From NCBI RefSeq assembly GCF_032062135.1, contig NC_092859.1, forward strand, positions 48,543,363-48,607,362: 64,000 bases of DNA. The letters are read 5' to 3'. The notes beneath the pieces are model-generated. The model was not told the origin of the DNA, searched no databases, and worked only from the letters and a program-made list of their open reading frames with translations. Each line of letters opens with the position of its first letter. Position 1 is the first letter of the stretch. Below are positions 39,258-49,649 of this stretch, one piece after another. Origin of the DNA: Pyxicephalus adspersus (lineage: Eukaryota > Chordata > Amphibia > Anura > Pyxicephalidae). The translations under genes were made by a program, and so were the position numbers.

Positions 39258-42200
39258 TTTGTTTTATGGAAAAAGTCAGGGGGTAGAAAGAGTGAGCGAC
39301 ACACTGCTGTGCTCTTCTCATTTCACTGTTATTGCTGTAGTTCATGGTATGTCATTTATGGATCTATTAGGATGGATCCACGAAACAATGTTAGGCAACC
39401 TAATGTAGGATTCCTCATGTTAGGCAAACGTAAAATTCTCACCCGAGACGAACCTGATCTTTCAAATTTGGTGAGATACATCTGACCTGTGAACAATGCC
39501 TTAGTTGCAATGTGAGTGGAGGGTGGCATTACCCTTGAAATTTTAGTAGGGGTCTTGTAACATTTTCTGAATTGTATAGGATCAAACATCTTTCCTTTGG
39601 TAATCCTTGACTGCTTCAATATCCTGTAAAGGTCAAGCTATGAGACTATATAAGGAAAGAGACAGTAACTGACATGGATATCCAAACTGAACTAAAATAT
39701 CATCTGGTATCTAAATCCACATTTCATGTATATTTCTTTTTAGACATTTCTGTAATGATGTCCACTCTCTGCACTCCTACTATCCTATCTCTCACTACTG
39801 ATCCAACCTGATGTAAGATAATACTATACAATATAATATAAAAGGTTTAAAATGATTAAAACATGGTATTTAAAGTCTTTGTTCTAAACTAGTAAATCTA
39901 CAGTTTTCTAATATTAACAATGCTTAGTGAGCCTGCCCTTAGCATATTTGAAAATAAGAAGGATAGCCCTTCCAACCTCTGAATTCCACCTACATATTAA
40001 AACAGCATGTCCCCTAATAACTAAATTAGCCAAAACCCCCAAATTAAAAAGAAGAGAAGAGACAATTGTGATAATGTAAAAGCCAGTGCTCGGCTTTTAC
40101 TTTTTAAACGCCCACACCATTTTTCTATTTCCACTGCTATAAAGAACTTGATTACTATAAACCATGAAGACTATTAGTATTTGAACTAAAAATTTAGATC
40201 AAAGGACATGATGTCCTGTTTGATAAAGAAGTTATTTTCATTTGCATCAATTTACTATTTGAGTTATTCCAGAACATTTACATAGTATGACCTCAGTATG
40301 ACTATGAATCATTGCTACAGTTTGTCAAGAGCAAATTTTGCCTATCTTTGTTTCACAAGGTTGATTAATACAGTGAATTTGTTTGAAATTGATATTTAGA
40401 AGATTACCTAAGTAGGTAAACAAAATAGATATTCACAAACAGGGATGAACAAATCTGCCTAAATTTGAGTCGCCAAAGTTTGAGCAACTTCCATTTGACA
40501 CTTTTGGAGAATTTAAACATAGTCTATTAGGAGTGAGTCTGGGTATTCATTTCTGTTCCTAATAGGCAAACTACTGTAAAAATGACATAGGAATCTAGGG
40601 GCCTCTGTGGGAAACTGATTTAAAAACAAATGTAAAAAATACTGTATACAGGTAGCAGGCCAACATCAAAAATACACAAGTCTTTAAAAACCTATGCTTG
40701 GGAGGTGCATGTAACCATTACATTGTGCTTCTGAACAGGATAATCCCAGTGACAGTGTACGGTGATGTGGTTTTTAGGCTGTATAATACTATTAGATAAT
40801 ACAGCTGTGTAAAACAGGCTAACAGCAAGATGGTTTATTGAGGCCAAAATTTACTAGCAAGAGAGAACACAGGCAAATAAATACCAAACTGTTATTTTAT
40901 ATATAGGTAACATGAAACTAAAATCAAAAACCCCAAAAAAAGAATAAAAGTTCCAAAATTACCAACCCTGAAACAAAAGTCCATACTTTTTTAGGGAAGC
41001 CTTAGCTCACCCCACAAACCCCTCAAACACACATACTTCACTTTCATGGACTGTAAACCTCAGGATTTTGTTTAATGTGCTGAAGAGTCTTTGGGGAAAA
41101 AAGTTTCCTCTTGGGCCTTTATGACTCTATATTTCTCTGAATAATGATCCCTGCTGTCCCTGTGGTTAAAGCTCCTGAATGCTATTTATTCCTATATTCT
41201 TTGCTCTATTCTGTGCTAGTTTTATGACTCAGCCCTAATACTAGCTGCTGTGATCTGGTCAGAAGTTCCTGATGCAGTATTTGTGTTCATTCTTTAGCCA
41301 AATGCAAACAGTTTCTGAGTTTTGCCAAACATAGAAAAGTAATACAGTCACAGCTGTACCTAAATGAAGTGAAATCTCACAAGCAGGATCTGAAATCAAA
41401 CTCTTTTCTTTTTCACTCTAAAAATGCACACAAAATGTATAACACTTAAAATTCTTAATATAACTGAACTTACGTGCTGCAATGCTTAACCATGATAAGC
41501 ATTGTATTACTTTAACTAATTGAAAATACGTTGAAAATAAATTGTGTGTAGTAATATTTAAACTTATATGTCAAAGGATTTGACTTTTCTTTTTCTCCAA
41601 TATATCTACCAAGTACACTATGTACATCTTGTGATGTCTTGTGTTGCTGTAGTATATCATATCACTGCATGATGAAACATCTGTGAAGGACATTTTGAAC
41701 TTTGTCGTTTTTCAGTGCTGTTCCAGTCTGTTGTTGACATGTGGTTCCAATACTCTAATTTGCTAAGAAATCTTGTTACTGAGCTGAATAAAGCCTTGCT
41801 TCAGTGATAATGATTCTTCTTTCAAAAGACAAATTGCTAACTTGATGGCACGTTCCTAATCATTCCCCTTGGGGAAGAGCTGTCATCCCATAAAAAATGA
41901 TGACTCTCACACTTATTATCACTATCTCAAATGGCCAATGAAAACAGAAACTTGGATGCAATGCAAACATTGAACTAGATATATACTGTCTTTAGAATGA
42001 TCATACTACACATCATGTATATTATATAAGCAATATTTCTATGGTATTTTTTAGGGAAAGCAAATGAATTAAAATAAAGCTCCAGGCAAACAAATAAATA
42101 CACAGTTGTAATAAATATAAGTGGGCGATCTTGCCTGTTAAATGATTTTTAATAGTGTTCAGGCAGTTCTTCAATTTACACACTTGTTTCTCACTGCATA

Positions 42201-42438
42201 CCCATAATCAGTTTTACAACTTTTGGCACTATGGTTCTGGGTGATTATATTAATTCTATGTCCGATAAGCAGGTTGAAGTTAAGAGGTGACAAAGAAAAC
42301 TGTAAAACCAAAACAAAACTTGTCAACTTCTTGGTTCTGTAATGTGAAATTCTGTCAGTTACGAAATGGCGTCTGGGGCTACATTTCACATAGGCTTACC
42401 AAATTTGGACAAAAGAAGATTATTAGAACTTTGCCTAG
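39258..42438. other. Intergenic, nothing supported
   Basis: AT-rich. A 'GGGATGAACAAATCTGCC' segment at 40441-40458 resembles the leader of the foldback repeat. No gene seen. Confidence 0.45.
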
Positions 42439-42974
42439 TGTCATGCACGGACCACTAGGGGGTGCTATGGCTTGCACGGAGGTGGTGTAAGCCCTGAGAA
42501 GGGCTGAGGGGCAGAGTCTAAGCAGTAACCAGGTTTTCTCCAGAGCCTCTGATGGTGAGGATGTTGCACCGCTGGTTACTGCCAGGTTGCGGTCCTTGGG
42601 CACACCAAGGTGGGCAAAACACGGTACCAAATCACAATGCAGAAGGATAGTCAAGGAAAGCCTGGGTCGAGGCAGGCAGCAAGCAAGAGAGGTCAGGTCA
42701 CACACCAGGGGTCAATAGCCAGGGATCCAGGAGACAGACATCAGTGACACAGAGGCCACTGCGGGCACAGGGAACACAGGAGATACTGGAAGCAACAGGA
42801 GGCACAGGTGACACAGGGATATCCACAGACAGACAGGAACACTGAAACAGCACAGGGAAGTTGGCTGGGAATCAACACACTGGACAACAAGGGGTGAACA
42901 CAGGAGCTGGACACAGGAAACACTAGATTAGGCAACAGGTGTACAGGAACTAGCTCACAGAGCTAGAGACTCGG

Positions 42975-42989
42975 CACTAGTGAAGACTT
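42975..42989. repeat. 15-bp TSD of the Penelope-like element, left
   Basis: CACTAGTGAAGACTT, repeated exactly at 45016-45030. Confidence 0.85.
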
Positions 42990-43039
42990 ACAAAAGAAGA
43001 AAACCATGGAGTGCAAGGGGAAGGCAAAGAAAGAGGTTT

Positions 43040-43314
43040 TGAGGCTCAAGAGTTTTAAAAAACGTATCTATGAACACGTTTATTCCATTGAAGTGGGTAA
43101 AATTATTATGCCAATATGCCATCATGTGGGGAACAAACACAATTTTGATGTTTCAGCGATCCAATTTTTTGGTCTCGACCATATTCCCACTAATCCTCGT
43201 GGTGGAGATATAGATAAGAAATTACTCCAAAGAGAATCCAAATGGATTGTCAAACTACAAGCACATAAACAGCCAGGTTTAAATGATACTTTGAGCTTCA
43301 AATCATTTTTATGA
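43040..43314 (+). pseudogene. Penelope-like GIY-YIG endonuclease, C-terminal remnant
   Basis: The frame (open 43006-43314) reads 'FKKRIYEHVYSIEVG', then 'FFGLDHIPTNPRGGDIDKKL', 'RESKWIVKLQ' and 'PGLNDTLSF'. This is the typical end of Penelope proteins: KKRI-EH of the GIY-YIG fold, RGG-x(4)-L-Q-E-x-WI, and P-GLN at the C-terminus. The first dozen codons of the frame come from the inverted arm, not from the domain. The GIY-YIG motifs themselves and the whole reverse transcriptase are missing. It is non-functional. Confidence 0.85.
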
Positions 43315-44472
43315 TTTCCTCTGAATAATCTGTACTTGTACTGCACCTTATAGAATTATATTCTGATTTGTTGCTTTGTTTGTTTGATTTGGTCATTGCT
43401 AACATCATGACAAACTAGTGTTATAAATTATAATGATACTACTGTAATATATTCACGTTTGTACAACTTTTTTTATGCCCTTATTATCCTGTTCCCAACT
43501 GTATGATAACCTTGTATTCATTTACAGTTTTGAGTAAAGGAAGCTTAATTAGATCCAACATAAAAACACTGAAGGTACTTCCTATCATTTCCTTTGCTAG
43601 CATTTGACTATGCAACAATCACAACTTGCGGGTAAGCAGGAATTTTTATTCTAATTGGTACTTTCACCCTCTACACATTGTATTCTTAACTAAATGTAAC
43701 TATATGGTAAATTTACATTGTATAATATATAAGATACTATACAAATACACTTTATACCAATAGCCCTCTCCTTATTTCTTGCCACATGACTTGCTGAATA
43801 TAAACATCTTCATCTTTTACTCTATAGGTCTTCAACTTCAATACATTCATTATACAACCTGCAACCTTCTATAAGCACAAGACCATAGGATGAATACCCT
43901 TATTCACCCTAACCTCTCATCAATTGGTACTCTACAATTTTGTTAGTTTAAATGAATCCTACTGGGTAAGCCATTATATATTTTATATAGGATCAACATC
44001 CTTACTTTTTGGGAATCCCCATATCTTGACTCTCTTGTCAGTGACAAGTACTTATACCCCTATACCATGATTTCAATGTTTCAACTCTATGAATGCTACA
44101 TACTATTATGTCTGCAATCTAAACAGATCAACTAAGTTATATATTACTAATTACAATATTGCAGTGTATCAACACTACTTTAAGAACTACTGTCCTAATT
44201 ATATCACCCAGAACCGATCAATATACCATCTGTAAGTACTATTTTTTTTTATACTATCTTATAACTTTCCTATACATATGAGAATTAAGTGGGACCCCAT
44301 ACCAGACATAGTTGTATCTCTTCTTACTATATCCTAATAATTTAAAAATCAATTTGCAATATAACCATCATTGCACATAACAATTTTTAATATAGAGTTA
44401 TCTGTGATTTCCAACTGTCATTGATATATATTCCTTCTGTGTACACAGATCACAAATTGTATTAAGTCACAT

Positions 44473-44510
44473 CCCCCTGAAGAAGCCTAATCTGGGCGAA
44501 ACGCGTCGGG
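44473..44510 (+). ncRNA. Hammerhead-like ribozyme motif in the Penelope-like element
   Basis: The conserved pieces occur in hammerhead order: CCCC (stem I, 5' side), CTGAAGA (fits CUGANGA), one extra A, GCC-loop-GGC (stem II), GAA (44498-44500), self-complementary ACGCGT (44501-44506, a short stem III that would pair between two copies), C (cleavage position, giving GUC) and GGG (stem I, 3' side). The extra A between the core and stem II departs from the consensus. Hammerheads with very short stem III are known from Penelope-like elements and amphibian genomes. Activity is unproven. Confidence 0.5.
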
Positions 44511-45015
44511 AACTTGTATACAGAAAATACGGTCTTATTATATTATTACCTTTTCTCTTTTTTCTTTGCTGTATACTGTTCATGCTAGCAACAATTTGTC
44601 TAGTAAAACAACCTATTTCTGTGACTCAGAACAGAAATAGGTGTAACTAACAGAACATGTTATGTTAACTTGCAATAATATTCTTACTTCTGTGTTTTCT
44701 GTACAACATAACCAGGCAAACAATGTACTACATGTTCTAGGTTTGTGAACCAAGTATTCTTATGACCTTGGTATATATGAAGTAAATATATAATAATACA
44801 TTCATAGCTTGACTTAAAAACTCTTGGGCCTCAAAACCTCTTTTTTTGCCTTCCCCTTACACTCCATGGTTTTCTTTTTTTGTAATTTGATATACTAAAG
44901 AGGGAGGCCCAACTGCAAAGACCCCTTATCTTGGGGAGAACAGGGAACATCCCCATCCCCATCACATCCTCATTCCCCCTTTCTCCCCCTCCCTCGCGGT
45001 ATTACCGGATATCTA

Positions 45016-45030
45016 CACTAGTGAAGACTT
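45016..45030. repeat. 15-bp TSD of the Penelope-like element, right
   Basis: CACTAGTGAAGACTT, identical to 42975-42989. Confidence 0.85.
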
Positions 45031-45249
45031 GTTGCATGAACACTTAGTGCAGTGTGTGAGCTAGCTAAATAGCTAGGGCTGGTCCAGAGGCTTTTTTCTG
45101 ATTGGCCAGCGAATTAAATGGAATTGATAGAGCTTGGAAACAGAGGCACACCCAGTGTCAGAACATCCGCATGGGCAGGAAAACGCTTAAAAGGGGAAGA
45201 GGTAATTGTGACATTACCTCCCATTTTATGAGGCCTCCCCACCCGCCGA

Positions 45250-46290
45250 GGTCAAGGTTTCAAGGGGAAGCGGAGGTGGAGAGATGTAGGTGTGGCAGAT
45301 ACATCTGCAGCAGGAACCCACAATCCCTTCTCAGGGCCAAAACCTTTCCAGTCGATCAGGTGCATGAGCTTCTCATGGGAAACTTTGTAATCCAGAATTT
45401 GATGGACTTCATATTCCTGAGAAGAATCGGTTGCTGGAGTAGCCAGTGGAGAGAGATGAGAAAAGCGACATTGGCAGCTTGAAATGTGGAGGAAGGCGTA
45501 ACTTATAACAAACTGGGTTAACCTTGGCAGAAATGACATAAGGTCCGATGAAACGTGGATCAAACTTTAGAGAAGGCACCTGAATATTACTGGTGGATAG
45601 ACAGACTTTGTCCCCAGGTTGGAGAAGAGGTGCCTTACAGCGATGCTGATCAGCAATCTTCTTGTAACGGGCAGCTGATTGCTTTAGGTGCTCTGATGTT
45701 GAGGCCTAATTACAGTTGAAGTCCCTCTGCAGGGCACAGAGTGCGGGTACTTCAGTAGAGCAGGGTAAAGGAGAGGGAAGGCGAGGATGTTTGCCGTAGA
45801 CCAGTGTTTTTCAACCATTTTTGAGCCATGGCACATTTTTTACATTAAAAAAATCCTGCGGCACACCACAAATCAAAAGTGTTACAAAATTACACTTTGT
45901 AGCTAATTCTCGCCTCTAAAAATAAACAAGGCGCTTGAGCTACCTACTGCCACCCACTGACATGGAAGAGTATTACATTACTCTGCCAGTCACTACAGCA
46001 CAGGCACTCGACAATGGTAATTGGATAATTTCCCACGGTACACCTGAAGATCTCTCACGGCACACTAGTGTGCCACGGAACAGTGGTTGAAAATCACTGC
46101 CGTAGACAATAAAAAATAGAGACTCCTTGGTGCTGGTGCAAACATGAATATTGTGAGAAAACTCTGCACAAGGTAGAGAAGCCACCCAGTCATCATGGTG
46201 GGCAGATACTAGGGCTAGACCCTTTCCGTCTGTCCATTGGTTGGCAGGTGGTAAGCGTAGGAGAACTCCGCAGAAATTTCCAGGGATTTG
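45250..46290 (-). pseudogene. Gypsy integrase C-terminal region and chromodomain
   Basis: In order on the minus strand: 'LPPANQWTDGKG' and 'DDWVASLPCAEFSHNIHVCT' from the integrase end (46290-46110), then a hAT MITE. Next come 'LKQSAARYKKIADQHR', 'LQPGDKVCLSTSNI' and 'LKFDPRFIGPYVI' (about 45740-45530). A chromodomain with 'EYEVHQILDYKV' and 'WKGFGPEKGLWVPAADV' (about 45430-45290) ends the protein. Frame shifts lie between these parts. The chromodomain would guide integration into particular chromatin in an intact element. Confidence 0.85.
45802..46099. mobile_element. hAT-type MITE inside the gypsy coding region
   Basis: A 298-bp element starting CAGTGTTTTTCAACC and ending GGTTGAAAATCACTG, bounded by a perfect 8-bp duplication CCGTAGAC (45794-45801 and 46100-46107). 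No coding capacity. The insertion postdates the gypsy element. Confidence 0.92.
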
Positions 46291-46492
46291 CAAAAGCCTT
46301 TCCAGAAACGTGAAGTAAATTTTACCCCACCATCAGAGACGATATGAGTGGGCATGCCATGAAGTCTAAACATTTCTTGAATGAAGACTGGCACCAGTGC
46401 TGCTGTCGATGGTAAAGCTGGAAGAGGTACAAAATGGGCCATTTTGGAAAAACAATCCACAACCACCCAATTAACTGTACATCCATCAGAAG
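46215..46492 (-). pseudogene. Gypsy integrase core, second part
   Basis: The minus strand reads 'VVDCFSKMAHFVPLPALPS', then 'FRLHGMPTHIVSDGGVKFTS' and 'HLPTNGQTERV'. The spacing and motifs are those of a retroviral-type integrase core, with SDGG where active elements usually have SDRG and the QTER segment following. The first part of the core lies beyond the solo LTR (47103-47240). Confidence 0.88.
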
Positions 46493-46497
46493 GAGGA

Positions 46498-47098
46498 TGT
46501 CACGGTCCCCCTGGTGACTGAAGTTAGAAGATCTGTGAGACAAGCTGCACGTGAGGTTATCTGACAGTCTCTTTGTTTTCACTGGTTACAGTGTTGTTGT
46601 TGGTAATGACCACACCTCTTGTCTCAGCTGCAGATTGTGGTCATTACTGCTCCTCTATTTAGTCTGGCCTCACTCTTCATGCTATGCGGGTGATATTCAC
46701 TGCTTGGATGTGGAAGAGCTGGTGTGCTGTCCTCTCCAGAGTTCCTGCTCATCCATTTTCTATTAAAGATAAGTTGTACTGCTCTTGGTGTTTTGTTGTT
46801 CTTTTGTGCTCATTGTTACTAGGCCTTAGGGAGACGCTGGTTCATTCATCTGGGAAGGAACCAGTGGTCTCAAACCCTGTCACTATTTCTAGGGCAATTC
46901 AGGGCTACTAGGGCCTAGGTTCTGGTGTATGAATATTCCCACCTTCAAGGTATATTCATACTGACAGGAGTCAGGGCTAGGTTAGGGTGTCCGTAGGTGG
47001 TGACTGTTGCCCTCTGCCTTGCCTTTGAAGGCCTAGTCGCTTGTCTTTATCCTTCTGTTTTCCTTCTGGTGTTCCTCCCCTCCCCTTAATCTGTGACA
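46498..47098 (+). mobile_element. Solo LTR inserted in the gypsy integrase
   Basis: A 601-bp unit starting TGTCACGGTCC and ending TTAATCTGTGACA, with inverted TGTCAC/GTGACA termini and a perfect 5-bp duplication GAGGA on each side (46493-46497 and 47099-47103). It contains ATTAAA at about 46764-46769, a possible polyadenylation signal. It is not similar to the host LTR beyond the termini, so it belongs to another LTR family. It splits the integrase frame. Confidence 0.92.
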
Positions 47099-47102
47099 GA
47101 GG

Positions 47103-47260
47103 AAGATCCATGATGAAATCCATAGATAGATGACTCCAAGGCTCTGTGGGAATAGGTAGTGGAAGAAGTGGACCTGCAGGGGCACAGGTGGCAGACTTTG
47201 TTTGGGCACAGACAGCACAGGCCTTGACATAGTCTCTCACATCCTTGTGAAGATTGAGCC
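47103..47260 (-). pseudogene. Gypsy integrase zinc-binding end and start of core
   Basis: 'RDYVKACAVCAQTKSATCAP' includes the CxxC of the HHCC zinc finger. It is followed by 'GPLLPLPIPTEPWSHLSMDF' and 'MDLPLS', the start of the core with its first catalytic Asp (in MDF). The frame stops at the solo LTR boundary and resumes at 46492. Confidence 0.88.
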
Positions 47261-47462
47261 ACCATTACTGTTGGGAGAGAAAAGTAAAGGTTCTGTGTAC
47301 GGCTTGGTGGCCAGAAAGCTTGGAGTCATGTTCCCAACGTAAGATTTTAATACAGAGTTGGGGAGGCATCAGGGTTTTACCAGGAGGGATAGCAGATTCC
47401 TGGATAGAAGTCAAGTCGAGGATGCAGGCTGGAGGAATGATAAACTCTTGTTCCGCAGCAGT

Positions 47463-47745
47463 CTATGAATCCTGTGGATCAATGGAGCGAGATAGAGCAT
47501 CTGCTTGGGAGTTAGCTGGACCGGGTTTAAAGGTAATCTCAAAATTAAAGCGAGAAAAGAACAAAGACCAACTGGCTTGCCGGGGGTTGAGACAGAGAGC
47601 AGACTGCAGATACTGGAGGTTTTTATGATCAGTAAAAATTGTGATCTTGTGAAGGGAGCCCTCCAAGAGGTATCACCATTCTTCCAGAGCTAGTTTGATA
47701 GCTAGCAGTTCTCTGTCTCCAATGGAATAGTTATTTTCCGCTGGA
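47463..47745 (-). pseudogene. Gypsy RNase H domain remnant
   Basis: 'SIGDRELLAIKLALEEW' in one frame is followed by '[20 protein letters not shown]' and '[20 protein letters not shown]' in the neighbouring one. These are the E, D (TDHKN) and D (ADALSR) blocks of Ty3/gypsy RNase H. The reverse transcriptase that should precede it is absent; LTR sequence starts within about 20-30 nt. Confidence 0.88.
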
Positions 47746-47764
47746 AACTAGCGGAACTTCTGGA

Positions 47765-48047
47765 ACTTCTTGGAACGCACAAGAACAGGACACAGGAAAC
47801 ACTCAATTAAACACCAGGTTTGCAGAAACTAGCTCACAGAACTAGGGGCTCAGCACCAGTGTAGACACGTTGCACGAACACTGAGTCCTGTGTCTGAGCT
47901 AGCTAAATAGCCAGGGATGGTAAAGAGGCTATTTCCTGATTGGCTGGTGAAGCTGACAAAGGGGATGTAGGCACTCCCAGAGTCAGAACTGCCCGCATTC
48001 GCATAAAAGAGGCGTTTGTGCTTTAGCAGGGAAAGGTAAGTGAGACA
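47765..48047 (-). repeat. Truncated 5' LTR of the gypsy element
   Basis: It matches 42895-42989 joined to 45016-45213 of the 3' LTR, that is, the LTR without the Penelope-like insert. The outer end is GTAAGTGAGACA. It shows the uninterrupted target (CACCAGTGTAGACACGTTGC) where the Penelope-like element inserted in the other LTR. An internal deletion joins it to RNase H. Confidence 0.8.
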
Positions 48048-48079
48048 TGGGACTAGCAAGATGTGCTCAATAAGTGGCC

Positions 48080-48400
48080 AAAAATTTACACACTACTATA
48101 GATTGCTTTAAGAAAAAGCTGGATGTTTTTCTAGAAGCACAGAATATTACTGGGTATTGAGGCTTTAAAGTAAAAATAACAGTGACTGTTGATCCAGGGA
48201 ACATCTAATTGCCTCATGGAATCAGGAAGGAATTTTTTTTCCCCTGTTGAAGCAAATTGTACCAGGGTTTGGTGCCTTCCTCTGGACCAACTATGTCTTA
48301 TAGGGTTTTATATCTGGGATATGTTTATTTCCCTAGTGGTTGAACTTGATGGACATGTCTTTTTTCAAACTAACCTACTATGAAACTATGATGTGGAGCA
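48080..48400 (+). mobile_element. Non-LTR retrotransposon 3' end
   Basis: 'CFKKKLDVFLEAQNITGY' followed by a stop is the typical C-terminal tail of a LINE-type protein. The 3' tail then contains 'CTTATAGGGTTTTATATCTG' and 'GGTTGAACTTGATGGACATG'. The tail resembles the one at 16082-16500 on the other strand. The start is truncated next to the gypsy LTR. Confidence 0.6.
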
Positions 48401-49157
48401 TTAATTCGAGAATTTTAACAGTTCACATAGTTGACAATTTATTTTGCTTGGTATAAAAATAACTATAACCTGGAAACTGTCACCTCCAGGTTAATAATCA
48501 TATGATTTACTTCAACCATTTGTTTCTTTCTTCAATTGTTTTATCATGATTTTCCATGTACTTGCCTACACACAAGATTTATTGTATTTCCTTTCCCTGT
48601 TTTGCAATGCTTGGACTAAATGGACATCCTATTTATTTGTTACTCTACAGGATAAACAATGGTACAATGGGGAATGTGTTAAAAATAGCTTGTCATTTAA
48701 CACTTTATTAGCTGCTTCTAGTAATGTATTGGTAAGGAATATGATAGTGTTTTTTTGTGTTCAAAGATAACAAAAAGGTTTAGTTTTAGATCTTTTTTAG
48801 TTTTAAATAACACACGGACGATAAAATGTTTGTAACCACTAGGGATAGGGCTTTCGTAATCTCTCTTTAATCCAAATCAGGGGAAAAGATTATTACTACA
48901 ATCTAAGTTCAACTTCTCAATATTAATGCTTTTAAAATGTATTTAAAACATTAACTATTACCTTGTCATTCTTCAAGCACTATCACATGCAAATCCTAAT
49001 CCCTATTTTGTGTATTCATTTGCAATGTGCATTCACACACAAATATATACTCATATTGCATTTTATGATTTATTTGGTTATGGTTATTTTTAATTGCTAG
49101 TGCAGTCTATATTTAGATGACATAGCCATCCTACTACTTGGCTTACAGACACACAAT

Positions 49158-49377
49158 GGGACTGATTTATTAAAGCTCTTCAAGGCTGGGGAGAATACAC
49201 TTTTGTCACTGAACCTGGGTGATCCAGCAAACCTGGAATGGATTCTTAAAGCAATTTGCTATTTGATAGCAAATGTTTACAATCCTGGACCAGATCCATT
49301 CCAGTTTTTTTGGATTACCCAATTTTACTAATAAAAATGTATCCTTTCCACTCTTGGAGAGCCTTAATAAATCAGGC
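49158..49377. mobile_element. Palindromic MITE, near full length
   Basis: The left half (GGGACTGATTTATTAAAGCT... GGGTGATCCAGCAAACCTGG) is mirrored by the right half (CCAGTTTTTTTGGATTACCC... GAGCCTTAATAAATCAGGC). The unit is therefore almost one long hairpin, with a second small palindrome TTTGCTATTTGATAGCAAA near its middle. The open frames on both strands are symmetric by-products. Confidence 0.8.
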
Positions 49378-49613
49378 ACATCATGCCCCTCCTCAGAAAG
49401 GCTTCCCCCAGAAAACATTCAATATCCATACAACTATGTCCAAACATTTCACAGCAGTGTTCAGTAATTGCACTTTTTTTTATTATACTTTTGTTGTGCC
49501 TTGTGGTCTCCTAAATAGCACAATGATGTTCGGCCAGCAGGATTTTTTTAAGGGCATAGTATGTGCCAATTCATTTACATCTTTTTAGATTATCCACCAT
49601 TGAGTGTGTGTTA

Positions 49614-49637
49614 TTAAAAAAAAAAAAAAAAAAAAAA
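49614..49637. repeat. Poly-A tract
   Basis: More than 20 consecutive A. Possibly the tail of a retroposed sequence, but nothing recognisable precedes it. Confidence 0.8.
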
Positions 49638-49649
49638 CACTCAAGAGAA

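Larger units (their letters stand above)
42990..45015 (+). mobile_element. Penelope-like element, mostly non-coding, nested in an LTR
   Basis: A 2.03-kb insert bounded by a perfect 15-bp duplication. It contains the C-terminal end of a Penelope GIY-YIG endonuclease (to 43314), a 1.1-kb AT-rich region and a hammerhead-like motif (44473-44510). Inverted arms of about 70 bp lie at 42989-43058 and 44814-44884; both carry AAAACCATGGAGTG and GAGGTTTTGAGGC, in opposite orientation. About 130 bp follow the right arm. The RT domain is absent, so the copy is truncated. Inverted or partial terminal duplications are common in Penelope-like elements. Confidence 0.8.
42439..45213 (-). repeat. 3' LTR of the gypsy element, split by a Penelope-like insertion
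   Basis: It begins TGTCATGCACGG and ends GTAATTGTGACA on the + strand, giving TG...CA ends with near-perfect TGTCA/TGACA inverted termini. Without the 42990-45015 insert it is about 750 bp. Its outer third matches 47765-48047 (AACTAGCTCACAGA-CTAG, then GAGCTAGCTAAATAGC, CTGATTGGC, AGTGTCAGAAC). Confidence 0.8.
42439..48047 (-). mobile_element. Chromodomain Ty3/gypsy retrotransposon, deleted and invaded
   Basis: On the minus strand the order is 5' LTR remnant (48047-47765), RNase H (about 47740-47463), integrase zinc and core regions (47260-46215), integrase C-terminal part and chromodomain (46290-45250), then a 3' LTR (45213-42439). RNase H with integrase and a C-terminal chromodomain identifies a chromoviral Ty3/gypsy element. 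Gag, protease and reverse transcriptase are missing: RNase H runs almost directly into LTR sequence near 47765. Three later insertions split it. Stops and frame shifts are frequent, so it is inactive. Confidence 0.9.

Noticed and set aside
46498..47098. Plus-strand frames 46551-46911 as part of a coding retroelement
   Set aside because: The whole interval is a solo LTR with exact TSD; the frames are chance and contain no retroelement domain.
45102..47693. Plus-strand open frames (up to 126 codons) in the gypsy region
   Set aside because: They are antisense shadows of the minus-strand integrase, chromodomain and RNase H remnants, or lie in inserted LTR and MITE sequence.
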